Assembly (NCBI RefSeq): GCF_000372725.1
Contig: NW_005198751.1
Coordinates: 417,809 to 481,808, forward strand
Direction of reading: 5' to 3'
DNA length: 64,000 nt
DNA from: Emiliania huxleyi CCMP1516
Taxonomy: Eukaryota; Haptophyta; Isochrysidales; Noelaerhabdaceae
Below are positions 39,354-49,835 of this stretch, in pieces. Under the pieces are notes generated by a model. The model was not told the origin of the DNA and ran no database searches. It worked only from the letters and a program-made list of their open reading frames with translations. The position numbers and the translations under genes are program-made. Numbering within the stretch: position 1 is the stretch's first letter; the number at the start of each line of letters is the position of its first letter.

Positions 39354-42313
39354 TCAGGCCCTCCGCCCGACGCCAGCGAATGCGCCGGGCGCCGGGCCGA
39401 CTCCGGCGACGATGGCGGCCTGGATGAGCTCGTCGTAGGTCTGCCGCCACGCGCTGTCGTGCGCGCCGCCCTCGCTGAGGAGGTGCGCCGCCTCGTGAGC
39501 GAGGGTGAGGAGCAGCTCCACGGGCGAGCCCGCCTCGTTCCAGCGGCGCAGCAGCGGCGCGAGGTTCACGACGATGGCGCGCTCGGAGCAGAAGCCGAGG
39601 TAGGCACCACCCACGTCGAAGCCCGCCTTGACCATCCCTTCGAGCAGCGAGCCGAGCGACGGGAGCGCAGCGGCGAGCGTGCGCTTGGCCTGCTCGAGGT
39701 GCGCGCGGAGCGCCTTTAGCTGCGCCGCCTTGGGAAGGGTGCCGGCGGCCAGGTGCGCGGCGGAGGCCACATCGGAGTACACCTCGCCGCCGCCGACGGA
39801 GTCGTGCGCCGCCACCGCCTTGAGGGCGTCGTGGCCGCGCAGGCACTTCTCCTCCGACTCGTTCGCCTCGTCTGCAAAGGCGGCGGCCGGAAGGATGTGC
39901 CCCGCCCGGAGGGTCTGCCGCTGCCTCGCCGCCGCCGCGATCTGCCTCTCGAGGGCGCGGCGCGACTCCTCTCCGCCCGCCGTCCCGCCGCCGCCGCGCC
40001 TGTCCGCCGCGCCGCCCGCCGCGCCGTCGTCGTCGAGCGAGATGACGGGAGGAGGCTGCCCGCCGCCCCCGCTCGGCCCTGCGGCCGCGGGCGCCGCCGC
40101 CGCGGGCGCCGCGGGCGCCGCCGCCGCGCCTCCTCCGCCGCCCACCTCGAGACGCCTCTCGAAGGCGCGGCTCTCGACGCCAACCTGCTTCGCCCGGCTG
40201 AGCGCGGCGTCGAGCTGCGGGAGGGAGAGGCCGCCGTGCGCGGGCAGCGTCTCGAAGAAGGCCTGCGTGGCGTGCACGCACTTGTCGTCGAAGCGGCCGA
40301 GCCGCTTCTGCAGCGTCGCGAGCAGGCGGAGGAGGAGCCCGCGGTCGAGCGCCGTGGCGGGCATGAAGACGTGCGCGCCGTGCGCAAACGGGACGGCGAC
40401 GAGGGCGGAGAAGTGGAGGCGCAGCGACCGCGACTCGGCGCCGACAAAGGCGAGCAGCTTGGCGGCGGCCTGCTGCGCGTCCGTCCTTGCGGCGGGCGCC
40501 TTCTTGAGCTCGGCGAGCAGCTCCTTGACGCACCGCTCCTGCAGCTCGTCCTCCGACGCCTCGCTGAAGAGCGCCTTGGACGCGCCCGGCTCGAGGGGCA
40601 GCAGCGGCGCGCCCCGCCGCGCGAGGAAGGCCGCCGCCCACTTGAGGAACGGGTCGCCTGTAATTAATTATGAATTAATTAATTAACTAGCGAGGAAGGC
40701 CGCCGCCCACTTGAGGAACGGGTCGCCGCTCTCGGTCGTCCGCCTCGAGACGAAGAGCGCGCCCGCCGGCATGCCGAGCGCGCCGAGGAAGAAGGGCCGG
40801 TGCGCCTCGAGCAGCCGGTTGGTGAAGCGCGGCGTCCGGAGCAGCCACGAGCCGCCGCCCGAGGCCGAGGAGCCGGCCTTCTTGCCCTGCAGCGGCGCGA
40901 GCAGGCGGCGCAGCGCCGCCTTGCCCGCCTCGGACCGCGCCGCGTCGCGCAGCACCGCGAGCGTCGCGTCGGCGCACTCCTCGGCGTCGACGTCGTTGCG
41001 GTCGCGCGAGGAGACGTTGAGCTTGGACCAGAAGGCCATGATGGCGCCCTCGATGAGCGGCTTGCGCACCCAGATCCCGCGCACGTACACGCCGGCCACG
41101 GGGCGGGCGGCGGGCGGCGCGGCGGAGGCGGCGGCGGCGGCGGCGGCGGAGGCGGAGGAGGCGGAGGAGGCGGCGGAGGCGGAGGCGGAGGAGGCGGAGG
41201 CGGAGGAGGAGGCGGAGGCGGAGGAGGGGGGGGCGGAGGATCCGTCAAAGATTGGCGGCGCCGCCGCCGCGTCGGCGAGGAAGTCGCCCTGCCGGCCGTT
41301 GCCGAGCAGCACCGCGTCGGGCAGCGACCAGAAGACCTGCAGCCGCGGCGCCGCCTCGGCGAGGAACGCGCGGCCGATGCCGCCGACGCGGACGCGCTGC
41401 CTCATCACGTAGGCCGCGCCGCCCGCGCGCGACGCCGCGCCGGCCGGCGCGGCGTCGGCAGTGACGTGCACCTCAAGCACCCGCGACGCGCGAAAGTTGC
41501 CGACCGCGGCCCGCTCGGCGCCGACAAAGTCCCAGCGCACGGTGCGCCCCTCTGCCGTCTCAAAGGTCCAGCGTATGGTGCGGCAGGCGGGCTGGCCGAG
41601 CAGCGCCGCCGCCGCCGTCTTGAAGCCGTCGCCAAAGCCGCCCGCGGTCGCGTCGCCGCCCTTGCCAGCGTCTGGCACGCCCGTCTCGAGCGCACGCGGG
41701 TGCAGCGGGAAGGTGTAGTGCTGCAGGATCCGCAGCTCGTCCTCCTCCACCTCGATGGCGCAGACCGGCTCGTCGCCGCAACGAAAGGCGATGGAGGCGA
41801 GGGTGCCGCGCTGGCCGGCCGGCCGCTCGACGCGCAGCGACAGTGCCGGGTTCAGCCGGCCGCGCGGCGCCAGGTCGAGGTGATCGATCGTGTTTTGCAT
41901 CAACTCGCGCAGCGGAGGCCAGAAGCCCGCCCACGCCGGCGTCGGCTTCTTGATGGTTCGCGAGGTGTCGTGCACGCGCTTGCCGGCGGGGAGGGCGGAG
42001 AGGTTGAAGCGGCACGCCTTGAGCTTTGCCTCGCGCGCCTGGAGGTAGGACGCGCGCTGGCTGGCCGACGGCGCAGGGCGTGCCGCGGCCGCGGCCGGCG
42101 GGTCCTCGGCGTTGGGAGCTGCCGGATCCTTGCGCGCCTTGCGAGAGGGCGCTGCTGCCCTTCCGGCGTCGGTCTTGCGCCTTTCGGGAGGGTGGAGGAG
42201 GGCGCCGACCGCGCCGCCGCGCTCCGCTTTGCCCTTGCGGCCGCTTGTGGCGTAGCCTCGCTCTCCTCGTCGGACGAGATGAGGCTGATTTGCTCGAGCG
42301 GAGCGGCTGACAT
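39354..42313 (-). CDS. GHKL ATPase fused to an HExxH metallopeptidase-like domain
   Basis: A long protein with GHKL ATPase motifs in its N-terminal half: N box LRELMQNTIDHL, and the lid/G box GKGGDATAGGFGDGFKTAAA. A Ser/Ala-rich insertion (41119-41240) and GVYVRGIWVRKPLIEG follow. The C-terminal half, after a linker LGSLLEGMVKAGFDVGGAYLG, has a zinc-peptidase motif LLLTLAHEAAHLLSEGGAHDSAW (HExxH plus a downstream His). A 69-bp GC-AG intron at 40658-40726 joins the halves in frame: TTESG|DPFLKWAAAFLA. The start is taken at 42313 (MSAAPLEQISLISSDEESE), but that text is in another frame from the ATPase, so an intron or indel must lie near 42150-42250. Function unknown; an ATP-driven clamp tethered to a protease is my inference. 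Confidence 0.65.
40621..40727. repeat. Perfect 38-bp direct duplication forming an intron
   Basis: The 38-bp block 40621-40658 is repeated exactly at 40690-40727, separated by 31 bp of almost pure A/T (TAATTAATT repeats). On the minus strand the upstream copy begins the intron (G|GCGACC) and the downstream copy begins the next exon after TTACAG. Confidence 0.95.
41119..41240. repeat. GGAGGC/GGCGGA low-complexity array
   Basis: Trinucleotide/hexanucleotide repeats encoding a Ser/Ala run within the GHKL gene; also open in other frames. Confidence 0.8.
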
Positions 42314-43110
42314 CGAGGCCACCAATACCTGCCTGGCCGATCCACGATCCATGACATGTCCTACCCGGGTACTCGTATGGGGGTCCGTGTGCTCGCCGTC
42401 TCTTTCTCGCTAACACGCGCGCACCGCCGAGCCTGCGGCGGGCGCGCTGCGGCCGCACGTCTACCTTCGTCATAGTGCCACGACGTGCGGCCTAGATTTA
42501 GCCCACGCGCCTCTGCTCGCAAACACTCACCCATTGAATTGTCACTGCCCGTGAGTGCGAGATAGGGCTAGCCGCAGGCAGCTAGCCTCTGAGGAGAGCG
42601 TCCATAGACACCTCACATGACCCCACACACGGTCTCGTCCGTGCCTCGCCGGCCGGCGAGATTGCTGGAGGTAGAGCAAGACTGCTCTAGCCTCGCATGT
42701 CACTTCCTGTTGTCTGTTGTTTGTTGTGCCCTTGTTTGTTCTTCTGGTGCCTTGGAGTGCTGGGGGGGGCGACAGGGAGGATGTGGCCCTGAGTTATGTG
42801 TACGCCTACTCAGGGTGTGTGGCAGCCAGCTGGCTGTGTGTCTTGTGAGCCTGTTTGTGTCTGTGTGTCGCTCGTGCGTGTCGTCATCATCTGTCTAGCG
42901 TCCACCCATACCGCGTTGGTGTCCAGTCCGAGCCTGGCTGTTCTTCACCTTTCTACCTACCTACCTACCGTCTCTGCAAAGGGCCTCCGTACTTCGACTC
43001 GTTCGACGCGGCTGCTCGCGTAGAGGAGGTTTTAGGTATGTTGTTGGTAGAGAGGGAGAGGTTGTATTGAGTGGCAGGGTGGTGGGCGGCGACCGCCGCA
43101 TACCGTCCTA
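42314..43110. other. Intergenic, no gene seen
   Basis: TG-rich and moderate-GC sequence with a short (TACC)n at 42953-42968. No supported gene. Confidence 0.4.
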
Positions 43111-43310
43111 CGGCGGCGAGAGTATCGCTACGCCAAGGAGGACAAGGACGTCGACGTACAGCTGCTGCTGTTCGAATCGTTCGGCGGGTTCGGGAAGGGT
43201 CCGCGAGATCCTCTGGAAGGCGGCGGACGTGCTGCAGAACAAGCTGACGCGGGCCCAGTACCTCGACGAGGTGACTTGGACCACCAAGAATTGGTTTGCA
43301 AACAACATAC
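43111..43310 (+). pseudogene. Fragment of an unidentified (possibly retroelement) coding sequence
   Basis: Two overlapping frames carry clear coding text: RREYRYAKEDKDVDVQLLLF, ESFGGFGKG, then one frame over VREILWKAADVLQNKLTRAQ and YLDEVTWTTKNWFANN. One indel near 43195 separates them. The style resembles the tail that follows the reverse transcriptase in some algal retroelements, but I cannot confirm this. Confidence 0.3.
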
Positions 43311-43532
43311 CTAAACCAAGAATTGGCTGGGCTGCAGAAGCAGCGTATCTCTCTCTTGTTTTGTATCTCGGTCGTTCTTCACACCACACACGGCAATCGC
43401 AGAGTAGATTGTGAAGCGAGGGATAGCCCTCCTTTTGGTATATATAAAGGAAGGGGGGGTTCAGACCGTATTCACACCAGTTGCCTCGGACGCGGGTCGT
43501 TCTTTTCCTCGATTTTTCTTCAAGCAGTTCTC

Positions 43533-44170
43533 ATTCATGCGCACGGTGTCGGAGAGCGGGGTGTCGGCCAAGGCTGGTGTGTCGAAGACGAAGAGAAGGC
43601 GGTTTATCACGCGGAGGAGTTCAAGAAGGGCGCCATGCAGACAGCGCTCAAGTGCCCGCCGGGAAACCGGATAAAGCCGACATGCGACGAGTATGTTGAT
43701 GAGAGTGGGACCCGCCGCTTCGAGCCACGACAGCTGCGCACGTGGATGTCCAAGTACGGGCCGGAGGTAGGCAGGCGGCGGGCCTCTCCGACGCGTGGAT
43801 CGGCGTCGTGGGTGCTTCGGCCGAGGCACCAGATCCGGCGGAGCAGGTGTACGACGCGACCGCGTCCGCCGAGCGCCGTCGGCGAGCTGCCTCCGCCGCC
43901 AGCGCAGCAGCGTCCGACGGCGCCGCCGCCGCCGAATTCCCGCCGCCGCCGCCGCCGCCGCCGCCGCCCCCCGCGCCGCTGTCATCGACCGAGGCCGAGC
44001 GGCCGCGCTGCGCGAAGCGCTCGCTCGACACGGCGGACTGCCAGAAGCTGAAGAAAGCGGCGAATGCTCTGGCGACGGTCGGCGGCAGCGCGCCAGCGCC
44101 GCTCGCTGTCGCAGCGTGCACCATCGGCATCTCTCCGCTGCAGCTGGTTGCGGTCCCCCCCAAAAGATAA
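43533..44170 (+). CDS. Unidentified small protein, two reading blocks
   Basis: The first block (VEDEEKAVYHAEEFKKGAMQ ... YVDESGTRRFEPRQLRTWMS) looks like a small helical, possibly DNA-binding, domain. The second, in another frame from about 43770, is DAWIGVVGASAEAPDPAEQV, a poly-Pro run, and DTADCQKLKKAANALATVGG, ending VAVPPKR at 44170. A splice (GAG|GTAGGC near 43765) or a small indel must connect them. Confidence 0.3.
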
Positions 44171-44242
44171 GACATGGTATCACACTTTTTAGCTATATGA
44201 GGCGCTGCTGGGCGGGCTTCATCAGCGGTCGAGACGCGACAT

Positions 44243-44314
44243 GCTCTTATAGTCTAGCGGTTAGGACTATCGGTTCTGATCCGATCAGCCCAGGTTCGAT
44301 CCCTGGTAGGAGCT
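44243..44314 (+). tRNA. tRNA-Gln (anticodon CUG)
   Basis: Cloverleaf is evident: acceptor GCTCTTA pairs with TAGGAGC, D arm around TAGTCTAGCGGTTAGGACTA, anticodon stem ATCGG/CCGAT with loop TTCTGAT giving anticodon CTG, and T arm CCAGGTTCGATCCCTGG. The internal A and B boxes for RNA polymerase III are intact. Position 73 would be T. Confidence 0.93.
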
Positions 44315-44318
44315 TTTT
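44314..44318 (+). terminator. RNA polymerase III terminator
   Basis: A TTTTT run follows the tRNA directly. Confidence 0.7.
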
Positions 44319-44650
44319 CTTGCTCCCGCCTCTTGCTCCGCTCGCTTCGCCCTTCCTTCTCTCTCCTCTCTCCGCTTCGCCCTTCCTTCCTCTCAGCTTC
44401 TCTTCCCCTCCCCTCCAAGCTCCCTCCCCTCTTCCTGGGTTTTCAATACCAAACAACTCTAACACTCACACCTCAAGGGTTGCTTCGGCGCCGAGCGCCG
44501 GCGCGTAGGTCGCGACCGACGCGCAGCGCGGGCAAGTCGGGAGCAGAGGAGCGCCGAGGGTGCCGTGCCACTAAGCTGGCCGGGCAGGGCAGTGCTGGAA
44601 CGAGCAGATCGATAGCGCGGTGAACACCACGATTGGCGTGAAAGCGCGGT

Positions 44651-44757
44651 GGCGGGCGAGCGCCGCCAGCGCGGGCGAGCGCCGCCAGCGAGGGGCGAGC
44701 GCCGCCAGCGCGGGCGAGCGCCGCCAGCGCGGGCGAGCGCCGCCAGCGAGGGCGAGG
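44651..44757. repeat. 19-bp tandem repeat
   Basis: Five to six copies of GCGGGCGAGCGCCGCCAGC, with one or two variants. Confidence 0.85.
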
Positions 44758-45238
44758 CTCTGGATCAATCGGGAATTTCTGATGCTGCACGGCACCCTCC
44801 CAATCGCCACCGCCACCTTCGTCGTCACCAACAATTTTGTCCGCGGCCTGCTCATCGCCGCCCGCTAGCTCACAGCCTACGCAGGCAAAGGGTACACTGC
44901 CTCTTGCGCTCTCGCGGCGGCTTGCTAGGGTGCCCACAGGACCCAAAAGAAAATAGCTTGGCTCAAAAAGGGACGCACGAGGCAAATCTGATGTTGGATT
45001 GTTCCAAGAGACCCTTTCGGGAAAGACTTTGTCCTGCGCCCGCGATGGGGCCTTTTTGAGCGTCCGTCGCCAGCTCGCTCCTGGCGGCCCGACTTTGGCC
45101 GGCGATCCGCGAGAGTCGACTCCTGGGCGTGTTCCCTGGTCCCGCGCCTGGATTCCGGCCCGGGAGGCTATCGAGCGGCACACTGGTGACTCGCTGCTCG
45201 ACGCAGGATCCTTCTTCGTGCAAGTCGTTTTCGCGCCT

Positions 45239-45609
45239 CGTAATGATGTGGTGTCCGTCTCTCCCCCGTGTGTCTGACCGAGCTTCTCGGAAGCTACGCC
45301 GCCTCCGGCGGCGCTAGAGGGGGGGGGGCCATGACCCCGGCAAGCCAGTGAGGACCGGGGAAGCCTCGACCAAAGGCGCCCAACTTTAATCAGTGACTCA
45401 TTCCGGGGCCGTATACCAGGTGCGCCCGCGGCGCGCTCTCGGCGAAATTAGCCATTCTACACGCTCTCCGTGACGTATTTTTGCGTCATTCGTAATGATG
45501 TGGTGTCCGTCTCTCCCCCGTGTGTCTGACCGAGCTTCTCGGAAGCTACGCCGCCTCCGGCGGCGCTAGAGGGGGGGGGCCCATGACCCCGGCAAGCCAG
45601 TGAGGACCG
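45239..45609. repeat. 119-bp block repeated directly, 252 bp apart
   Basis: 45239-45357 and 45491-45609 are almost identical, from CGTAATGATGTGGTGTCCGT to GCCAGTGAGGACCG. Each copy contains a hairpin-like CTACGCCGCCTCCGGCGGCG. The 133 bp between them are unique. This could be two units of a larger tandem repeat or two ends of a small element. Confidence 0.85.
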
Positions 45610-45642
45610 AGGGAGGGCGAGACGATCGAGGGGTCCCGTACC

Positions 45643-46764
45643 ATGCGGAATCGACCCTATCCAGTGCTCAAGTGCTCAAGTAAAAAACGGGGGGGGGCCT
45701 GCGCCGGAGGCGGTATCACACCCGAATTAACTCATCCAGCCATCCAGGCGTGCGTGTTGGGGATTTGGCTATTGATCCTCGCCGATCGGCCGCTATGCAC
45801 ACCGCAGGTTCGTGCAGTGATGTCGCTGGCGCTCGCCGTCGGCGTACACGCGACGTGCAATCCGTATTGTGAGGACAAGACGCAGGGCTGGGAAAAAAAG
45901 TGCGACTGGGGTGGCTGCTACAGCTGCACCGAGTGCTCCTCCCCTCCGCCGGTGTGCAAGCCGTTTTGTGAGGACAAGACGCAGGCCTGGGATGACAAGT
46001 GCACCTGGACTGGCTGCACCGGCTGCACCGAGTGCATCGTCCCTGAGCCGGTGTGCAAGCCGTTTTGTGAGGACAAGACGCAGGGCTGGACTGACAAGTG
46101 CACCTGGGGGGGCTGCAACGGCTGCACCGAGTGCTCCGCCCCTGCGCCGGTGTGCAAGCCGTTTTGTGAGGACAAGACGCAGGCCTGGGATGACAAGTGC
46201 ACCTGGACTGGCTGCACCGGCTGCACCGAGTGCCTGGCCCCTTTGCCGTCGGCGCCGCCCCCCACACCGCCGACTCCGACCGACCCTCCCTCCCTCCCTC
46301 CCTCACCGTCGGCGCCGCCCCCCACACCGCCGCCTCCGACGCCACCACCGCCCACACCGCCGCCTCCGACGCCACCGTCGGCGCCGCCCCCCACACCGCC
46401 GCCTCCGACGCCACCGAAGGCGCCGCCCCCCACACCGCCGCCTCCGACGCCACCACCGCCGTCGCCCCCAGTGGAGTGCAAGTCGTTTTGTGAGGACAAG
46501 ACGCAGGACTGGGATGCCAAGTGCACCTGGGGGGGCTGCAACGGCTGCACCGAGTGCTCGTCCCCTCCGCCGGTGTGCAAGCCGTTTTGTGAGGGCAAGA
46601 CGCAGGGCTGGGATGCCAAGTGCACCTGGGATGGCTGCAACGGCTGCACCGAGTGCTCTTCCCCTGCGCCGGTGTGCAAGCCGTTTTGTGAGGGCAAGAC
46701 GCAGGGCTGGGTAGACAAGTGCACCTGGGATGGCTGCATCGGCTGCTCCGAGTGCTCCGTGTAA
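45643..46764 (+). CDS. Cysteine-rich repeat protein with proline-rich hinge
   Basis: 373 residues. Seven repeats of ~36 residues share the pattern CxPxCxxKTQxWxxKCxWxGCxGCxEC (for example CKPFCEDKTQAWDDKCTW then TGCTGCTEC). Four repeats precede and three follow a hinge of PPPTPP units. The N terminus holds a hydrophobic stretch (ACVLGIWLLILA) and a second possible signal MSLALAVGVHA; an exon could begin after the CCGCAG at 45808, making that later Met the start. Eight spaced cysteines per repeat and a secretion signal argue for an extracellular disulfide-rich protein. Similar C/W-rich repeats are, to my knowledge, common in marine algal genomes and unnamed. Confidence 0.7.
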   Translation: MRNRPYPVLKCSSKKRGGACAGGGITPELTHPAIQACVLGIWLLILADRPLCTPQVRAVMSLALAVGVHATCNPYCEDKTQGWEKKCDWGGCYSCTECSSPPPVCKPFCEDKTQAWDDKCTWTGCTGCTECIVPEPVCKPFCEDKTQGWTDKCTWGGCNGCTECSAPAPVCKPFCEDKTQAWDDKCTWTGCTGCTECLAPLPSAPPPTPPTPTDPPSLPPSPSAPPPTPPPPTPPPPTPPPPTPPSAPPPTPPPPTPPKAPPPTPPPPTPPPPSPPVECKSFCEDKTQDWDAKCTWGGCNGCTECSSPPPVCKPFCEGKTQGWDAKCTWDGCNGCTECSSPAPVCKPFCEGKTQGWVDKCTWDGCIGCSECSV

Positions 46765-48877
46765 TTTGCAATGCTAGTGCAACGCGAGCACAACCAAGCA
46801 AGGCGCGCATGTGTAATTTGCAGATCGATCATCCGACCACCCTGAGCGCATGGGCCGTGGCCGCAGCAGGTGCACCAGACGGGCGTCAAAGCTTGCCGTC
46901 GGTGTGCTGTCGTGGGAGAGCCCGAGACAGCTGAGAGGAGCCGAGTGCAGTGGCGAGCCAGGGGCGGCCTGGGTCACCAAGCGGTGGACCTTGCCCATTC
47001 TGAGCAGGGCTGTGCTTTGGTGGGGTTGTGCTTGAGCGTGTGTGAAGTGGGAGTGCGTGCCGGCGGCGTCTGTGAGCTCGTAATGTGCGTGTGAGGGCCG
47101 TGTGTGGTGTGTTACGAGCCGGTGTAAACTTTCAGACCCAAGGTAAGTGCGGTTTGGGACAGCTCAGGCCTGCTACTGATGGGCCTGGGCCAGGAGAGCG
47201 ACAGAGAAGGCGAGATGGTGAGCTGAGAGGCTGGAGAGTCCGTCTGTGAGCCACGCTCTTCTCCTGGATGGGGGGCGGTCGGTATTGTGTTCGGTAGTTT
47301 ACCATACCACTCTCTGCTCATACCATACCACTCCCTAGGAGAATCAAATAAGTGGTTAATACCACTCATTTACCTCACACCAAGATCGTGCAGGGCGGGG
47401 ACACATGTCCCTAAATCCCATCTCGTCTCAGAGTTTGCCCGTTTTATTTATTTATTTACTCATTTACCAGTAAATGGCAAGCACTGCTGCTGCCGACTAG
47501 GTCCAGCCCTGGGTGGCATGGCGGGTTGTGACATTTGGCGATTCCGCGGCTTACTGGGCCCCTGAGCCGCTCCCCGTGTGCGATTCTCTTGTGGCCCAGG
47601 CATGGTACTGATAGTAAACGGTTCAGAACCGGCCAAACACAGGCTACAGCCCCACACACGCGCCCGCCATAGCTCCTGGAGAGCATGCGCGAGTGACGCG
47701 CTACAAGCCGCGAGAGTGGCATCAGAGGCAGGAACGACGTGCTCTTGCTGCACCTCGCAGCTGCACCGAGTGTGCTCGCAGTATATGCTACGGCCGCCGC
47801 CTACGGCATTGCTCTCGTGCAGCTAGGCGACGCAGGTCCATCAGCAGGGCTCATCCAATGCGAGCGCACATTGTGCGTAGCCGCGGGCAGGTGGCAGTGC
47901 ACAGCCGCACACCGGCTGTGGCGGCTCGAATGCCCCCGGCAGTGCTGCTAGTCATCAACTTGCGTATTAGGGCCGCAGCAGGCTGCTGCTGTGGCAGCAG
48001 CAGCAGCCTGCTGCTGCCTGATTCAGTCAAGCCAGCGGCGCAGCGAGGCGTGCAGGATTCGCGTGGTTTTGTCCCTCCTGAGGCTGAGCGCATTCGAGCC
48101 CATCGACCGGAGTTGGATGGTACCACGCGTCTCACTGAGACGCGGGGTACTGGCCATGGCCGGACGGCCGAGCGTGAGGTGGCGAGCGGAGCGAGCGACA
48201 AAACAACGAGAAACACACGGATCTGACGATGTCAATTGTCAGCTCGCCGCTGCTCCTGGTGCCGCTGCTTGGCCGCCGCGCTCGCACTCGCTCCGCTCAA
48301 CGACATTGTGAGGAAGCAACGGTCTGCGAGAACCTTTCGCCCAGCGGGTCCACCACAGAGTTCTCCCAGTCATGTGCCCAAATGCGCCCGCCGTTTTTCG
48401 TCATACATATCCCCCCCCTCCGAAACCCGCCGACTTTGATTGGGTCCGGTTCAACCTCACTCTCATCTCTATACTTTCAGATATTACAGACACAAAACGT
48501 CAGATCTGTGCCACCCTGGGCTGGACCTAGTCTGCCCCTTGCGTCCTTCAGCCTGCCATCGGCTGCGGGCCGACGCCGACGCCTCCTGTCGGACCTCTCC
48601 TCCGGGGTGCCGACCGTGGGGGGGCCCGGGGGAAGGGGGCGCAGCCCCCGACCTGGCTGCCGAGGCGCCAGCCGAGGCTGTCACACAAGAGGCCGAGGCG
48701 ACAGCCGAGGCCACTACCCAAAGGTGGAGCCGAGGCGACAGCCGAGGCCGCCGCCCACAAGGCCAACCAACCAGCCGAGGCCTCTGCCCTAACGGAGGCC
48801 GAGGCGCCAGTCACAGCCGCCCAAACCAAGGCGCCAGCCGCCGCCGCCACGCGCAAGCTCTGGTGGAACCTTTTCAG
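46765..48877. other. Two-kilobase region without a supported gene
   Basis: Contains TG/TC-rich text and, at 48640-48830, degenerate repeats of GCCGAGGCGACAGCCGAGG that read as Ala-Glu-rich peptides in a shifting frame (e.g. AEASALTEAEAPVTAAQTKA). This may be an earlier exon of the gene whose exon is at 48878. Confidence 0.4.
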
Positions 48878-49214
48878 AATTTGCTACAGCCGCGCCGTCG
48901 CCGTCACCCGTCAGCTGGACCGTCGAGGACCAGAGTCTCGCCTTCGTCTTCGAGCGTGATACCTCGTCTCGCACGACCGGCGCTCTTCTGACCAGCGCGC
49001 GAGACGCCTGCGCCGCCCTCGACTCCGAGCGGACGTGCTCTGCCGCCTCCGCCGTAGCCGAGCGATCGGCCAGCGCCTCTGCCGCCAGCGCCGTCGCCGT
49101 CGGCTGTACCGTCCAGCAAGACATCGTCACCGTCAAGTGCGCTGCCTCGCCTCGCACGGCCGGCGCTCTTCTGGCCAGCGCGCGAGATGCCTGCGTCGCC
49201 CTAGGCAGCTTCAG
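48878..49214 (+). CDS. Internal exon of an unidentified gene
   Basis: A 337-bp open block is bounded by a good acceptor (CCTTTTCAG) and a perfect donor (CAG|GTGAGT at 49215). It encodes APSPSPVSWTVEDQSLAFVF and an internal duplication: RTTGALLTSARDACAAL and, ~60 residues on, RTAGALLASARDACVAL. There is no internal Met, so it was easy to miss. The flanking exons were not identified. Confidence 0.4.
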
Positions 49215-49219
49215 GTGAG

Positions 49220-49293
49220 TTCATCTTGCCGGCGGTACCCGACGCTGCTCGAACGGCAGTTGTCGACCGCCGGCAGTTGACCGGCAAGATGAA
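49220..49293. repeat. Inverted repeat (hairpin) after the exon donor
   Basis: 13-bp arms TTCATCTTGCCGG (49220-49232) and CCGGCAAGATGAA (49281-49293). Confidence 0.75.
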
Positions 49294-49835
49294 GTCCACT
49301 GCGCTCAAAAAAAATACCACCGGAAGCGCCTCGCCGAGGCGCATAATAGTCCCTAGTCTGGCAACGGCCAGTTCTGTCATCCTGGTGCTCAAGGAAACGG
49401 AAGCGGCGAAAGCCGACGGTTGGTAGGAATGGCGCTCTGGCCAGATTTGGGCTTGGGAGTTGGCTGCGTCGAGTTTTGGATCTCGACGCGCGTCGAGAAT
49501 ACTGAGATTTTTTGTGAACGATTTTTCGCTTGGCATCGGTGGGAAATCGCACTATTTAAGGGCAAAAACCGATTTGCTGTGGGGGGCGTGAAGTGCTTGG
49601 CGACGGCAGCTTGCAAATTACTCGTGCATGAAACTACACGATAGCATGGCTGGTTGCAGGGTCAGGGCGGGGTGGCCAGGTCCCTAGTGCCTTGTTAAAG
49701 CAGGTATGGGCAGCGGCACTTGGAGCACTTAGCAGCAGCGACGACGCACTTGGAGCGTGCTGTGATTTTTTTCATTCTACCGTACCTAGAGGTACGGCCC
49801 GACGCCTGCGCCGCGCCGTCGTCCGCACCGCCGCC
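49294..49835. other. Intergenic, no gene seen
   Basis: Lower-GC region upstream of the UBA-WW gene; a CTACCGTACCTAGAGGTACGG palindrome-like patch lies near 49778-49798. Confidence 0.4.

Larger units (their letters stand above)
44319..45642. other. Intergenic region rich in repeats
   Basis: CT-rich tract 44330-44430, a 19-bp repeat array, a duplicated 119-bp block, and no supported gene. A short frame near 44760-44870 (LWINREFLMLHGTLPIATAT) has membrane-like character but no support. Confidence 0.45.

Noticed and set aside
38542..40641. A 699-codon minus-strand frame rich in Arg and Ala
   Set aside because: It is the shadow of the GHKL-peptidase and SGNH genes; the true frame has HEAAH and DGLHLS motifs, this one has none and crosses the purine repeat.
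40800..42413. 537-codon plus frame with a long Gly run
   Set aside because: Antisense to the GHKL gene; Gly run comes from the GGAGGC repeat.
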